This document shows, piece after piece, positions 61,991 through 64,000 of a DNA stretch of 64,000 nt. Origin of the DNA: Chryseobacterium sp. FP211-J200 (GTDB lineage Bacteria; Bacteroidota; Bacteroidia; Flavobacteriales; Weeksellaceae); assembly GCF_001643375.1 (NCBI RefSeq), contig NZ_LSHB01000004.1:1-64000 (forward strand). Direction: 5' to 3'. The position numbers were made by a program, and so were the translations under genes. Every line of letters starts with the position of its first letter. Positions within the stretch are counted from its first letter, which is position 1. The notes under the pieces are model-generated. The model was not told where the DNA came from. It worked only from the letters and a program-made list of their open reading frames with translations, and made no database searches.

Positions 61991-63010
61991 ATGTCAAAGC
62001 AAGCTTTACAAACTCTGGGAGAATTCATCATCGATAAACAGGATGATTTCAAATATTCTACTGGAGAACTTTCCCGTCTTATCAGTTCTATCAGAATTGC
62101 GACAAAAATCGTCAACCGCGAAGTGAACAAAGCCGGAATTGCGGACATCATTGGGAACGTTGGAAATATGAATATCCAAGGCGAAGATCAGCAAAAGCTG
62201 GATGTTTTGGCCAATGACATCTTCATCGCCGCACTTTCTCAAAGAGAGGTTGTCTGCGGGATTGCATCTGAAGAAAGTGATGATTTCATCGAGGTTAAAT
62301 GCACAGAAAACGCACACCTGAGCAAATATGTCGTTCTGATCGATCCTTTGGACGGTTCTTCCAACATCGATGTGAATGTTTCTGTAGGAACAATTTTCTC
62401 AATTTACAGAAGAGTTTCTGATCCAGGAAGTCCGGTGGAATTGAGAGATTTCTTACAAAAAGGTGTGAATCAGGTGGCTGCAGGTTATGTGGTTTACGGT
62501 TCTTCTACAATGATCGTTTACACAACAGGAAACGGCGTTAATGGATTCACTTTAGATCCTTCGATCGGGACTTATTACTTGTCTCACGAAAACATCAAGT
62601 TTCCAACTACAGGAAAAATCTATTCCATCAACGAAGGAAATTACGCCAAATTCCCTCAAGGTGTGAAAGATTATATCAAATATTGCCAGGAGGAAGAAGG
62701 CGACAGACCTTATACTTCACGTTACATCGGATCTTTGGTTTCCGATTTTCACAGAAATATGTTGAAAGGTGGGATCTACATCTATCCGCAAACCTCACAT
62801 TCTCCAAATGGAAAGTTGAGATTGCTGTACGAGGCCAATCCAATGGCTTTCTTGGCTGAACAAGCGGGTGGAAAATGCAGCGACGGTTTCAAGAGAATCA
62901 TGGAGATCGAACCGACAGAGTTGCATCAGCGTGTTCCGTTTTTCTGTGGAAGTGCCGCAATGGTAACGCAGGCTGAGGAATTTATGGCAAAAGCTGTGAG
63001 TCAAAACTAG
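61991..63010 (+). CDS. fbp: Class I fructose-1,6-bisphosphatase
   Basis: This 339-residue gluconeogenic enzyme removes the 1-phosphate of fructose-1,6-bisphosphate. The metal site is [14 protein letters not shown]; the other conserved blocks are [26 protein letters not shown] and [21 protein letters not shown]. Another in-frame start at 61937 would add 18 AT-coded residues and lie upstream of the promoter box, so the ATG at 61991 is used. Confidence 0.96.
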   Translation: MSKQALQTLGEFIIDKQDDFKYSTGELSRLISSIRIATKIVNREVNKAGIADIIGNVGNMNIQGEDQQKLDVLANDIFIAALSQREVVCGIASEESDDFIEVKCTENAHLSKYVVLIDPLDGSSNIDVNVSVGTIFSIYRRVSDPGSPVELRDFLQKGVNQVAAGYVVYGSSTMIVYTTGNGVNGFTLDPSIGTYYLSHENIKFPTTGKIYSINEGNYAKFPQGVKDYIKYCQEEEGDRPYTSRYIGSLVSDFHRNMLKGGIYIYPQTSHSPNGKLRLLYEANPMAFLAEQAGGKCSDGFKRIMEIEPTELHQRVPFFCGSAAMVTQAEEFMAKAVSQN

Positions 63011-63032
63011 AATTAATTATTTTAAATCATAC

Positions 63033-63064
63033 AAAAGACCGATTTCTTCGGTCTTTTCTTATTT
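63033..63064 (+). terminator. Terminator of fbp
   Basis: AAAAGACCGA/TCGGTCTTTT stem with a 5-nt loop, followed by T-rich sequence. Confidence 0.8.
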
Positions 63065-63071
63065 TTGTAGG

Positions 63072-64000
63072 ATGAAGACTGCAACATTCAACCAATATAT
63101 CTTAAACTTCAAACAGCCAAGTGGAACATCGCGTGGTATTTTGAATACCAAAGAAACTTATTTCATCGAGATCACGGAAGATGACAAAAAAGGAATTGGA
63201 GAATGTGCACTTTTCCGAGGATTGAGTTTTGATGACGATGACGATTATGAAAACGCTTTGGAATGGGCTTGCCGAAATATCAATTTGAGTTTTGAAGAGT
63301 TGCAGGAAGAACTCATCAATCATCCATCGATTATTTTTGGGATCGAACAGGCGCTTGCAAATCTTGATCAAGAAAAAGATATTTATTTCCCGAGTGATTT
63401 TACAGAAGGAAAAGATTCTATCAAGATCAATGGTTTGATTTGGATGGGAAATGCCGATTTTATGCAATCTCAAATTGAGGAAAAACTGAAAGATCATTTC
63501 ACGTGCATCAAACTTAAAATTGGTGTTGATTGGAATTCTGAGAAAGAAGTCATCAAATCAATTAGAAATCAATTCCCGAAAGATCAGATTGAACTTCGCG
63601 TGGACGCCAATGGTGCTTTCTCTCCAGAACAGGCAAAATTGGTTTTGGAAGAATTGGCAGAACTGGAAATCCACTCCATCGAACAGCCAATACAAGCTGG
63701 AAACTGGAAAGCGATGGCCGAACTTTGCAAAAATACGCCAACGCCAATTGCTTTGGACGAAGAACTGATTGGCGTTTTAAATATCGGTTCCAAAAAAGAC
63801 CTCCTCACAGAGATCAAGCCTCAATACATTATTCTAAAACCAAGTCTGATCGGCGGTTTTTCAGGCTCTGATGAATGGATCGATCTGGCGGAAAAAAATA
63901 ATATCGATTGGTGGATCACCTCCGCATTGGAAAGCAACATTGGTCTAAATGCGATTGCACAATACACCTACCTCAAAAAAAATCCAATGCCACAAGGTTT
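63072..64000 (+). CDS. menC: o-Succinylbenzoate synthase, enolase superfamily (partial, runs off the window)
   Basis: The reading frame opens at ATG 63072 (M-K-T-A-T-F-N-Q-Y) and stays open to the window end, giving at least 309 residues of a typical 340-360. Enolase-superfamily motifs are present: IKLKIG (catalytic Lys), RVDANGAF (metal Asp), SIEQPI (metal Glu), ALDEEL and KPSLIGGF (Lys), and TSALESNIGLNAIAQ. This pattern and the N-terminal FKQPSGTSRG fit MenC, which dehydrates SHCHC in menaquinone synthesis; other enolase-superfamily enzymes such as dipeptide epimerases are the main alternative. No other men gene is in the window. Confidence 0.85.
   Translation, partial: MKTATFNQYILNFKQPSGTSRGILNTKETYFIEITEDDKKGIGECALFRGLSFDDDDDYENALEWACRNINLSFEELQEELINHPSIIFGIEQALANLDQEKDIYFPSDFTEGKDSIKINGLIWMGNADFMQSQIEEKLKDHFTCIKLKIGVDWNSEKEVIKSIRNQFPKDQIELRVDANGAFSPEQAKLVLEELAELEIHSIEQPIQAGNWKAMAELCKNTPTPIALDEELIGVLNIGSKKDLLTEIKPQYIILKPSLIGGFSGSDEWIDLAEKNNIDWWITSALESNIGLNAIAQYTYLKKNPMPQG

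Noticed and set aside
1-64000. Insertion sequences, prophage or integrase genes
   Set aside because: No transposase, recombinase or phage structural protein was recognised anywhere, so the window is not called a mobile element despite the AT-rich capsule core.

Overview
The window looks like chromosomal DNA from a flavobacterium, most likely Chryseobacterium, Epilithonimonas or a relative in the Weeksellaceae. The reasons are the low GC content, the Bacteroidetes promoter signature (TTTG, about 19 nt, TAnnTTTG), the near absence of Shine-Dalgarno sites, a giant protein with a type IX secretion sorting domain, and families such as DUF4290, Pr6Pr and an OlsF-like acyltransferase. No rRNA, phage, insertion sequence or CRISPR array was seen. 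The genus is inferred.

1-4.1 kb: a circularly permuted ATP-grasp protein, an alpha-E protein and a transglutaminase-like protease with a polyglutamine tail, then a VanZ-like protein. 4.1-8.3 kb (minus strand): proC, a DsbA/FrnE oxidoreductase, murB, a lipoprotein and a class I aminotransferase. 8.4-10.2 kb: a palindromic dispersed element, a YiiX-like lipoprotein, and a structured leader with an intrinsic terminator ahead of a DUF4395 + NIL-domain gene pair. 10.2-15.1 kb (minus): murA, with Asp at the fosfomycin-target position and coupled to DUF4290; a TPR-HTH membrane regulator; a DCC thiol oxidoreductase and a haem-binding protein. 15.4-20.4 kb: der, a repeat-rich spacer, upp, comF and a glgP-like gene lacking the PLP lysine. 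20.6-28.2 kb: a possible nuclease, a 2011-residue T9SS cargo protein with a disturbed start, and a small protein with a CTERM-like tail.

28.2-50.2 kb is one large exopolysaccharide/capsule locus, all on the plus strand. It starts with a 4-amino-sugar module (PglC-like transferase, ATP-grasp ligase, HAD hydrolase, DegT/PglE aminotransferase, PglF/CapD dehydratase). A Wza-like export lipoprotein and two tandem Wzc-like tyrosine kinases follow. Next come the Wzx flippase, EpsG-type polymerase, five glycosyltransferases and a secreted beta-helix protein, and finally a second initiating sugar transferase, a TagD-like nucleotidyltransferase and rfbC. The middle is visibly more AT-rich than the flanks.

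50.3-64 kb returns to housekeeping genes: rimO, rlpA, a Kef-type antiporter, a coiled-coil lipoprotein, a small gene broken at an A8 run, a Pr6Pr membrane protein, ddl, coaD, a 3' remnant of an S41 peptidase gene beside two identical tRNA-Phe genes, an OlsF-like bifunctional acyltransferase, aspartate kinase, fbp and the first part of menC, which runs off the window.

Several promoters place the predicted transcription start within a few bases of the start codon, suggesting leaderless mRNAs. Two gene pairs overlap by TAATG and several by ATGA, suggesting translational coupling.
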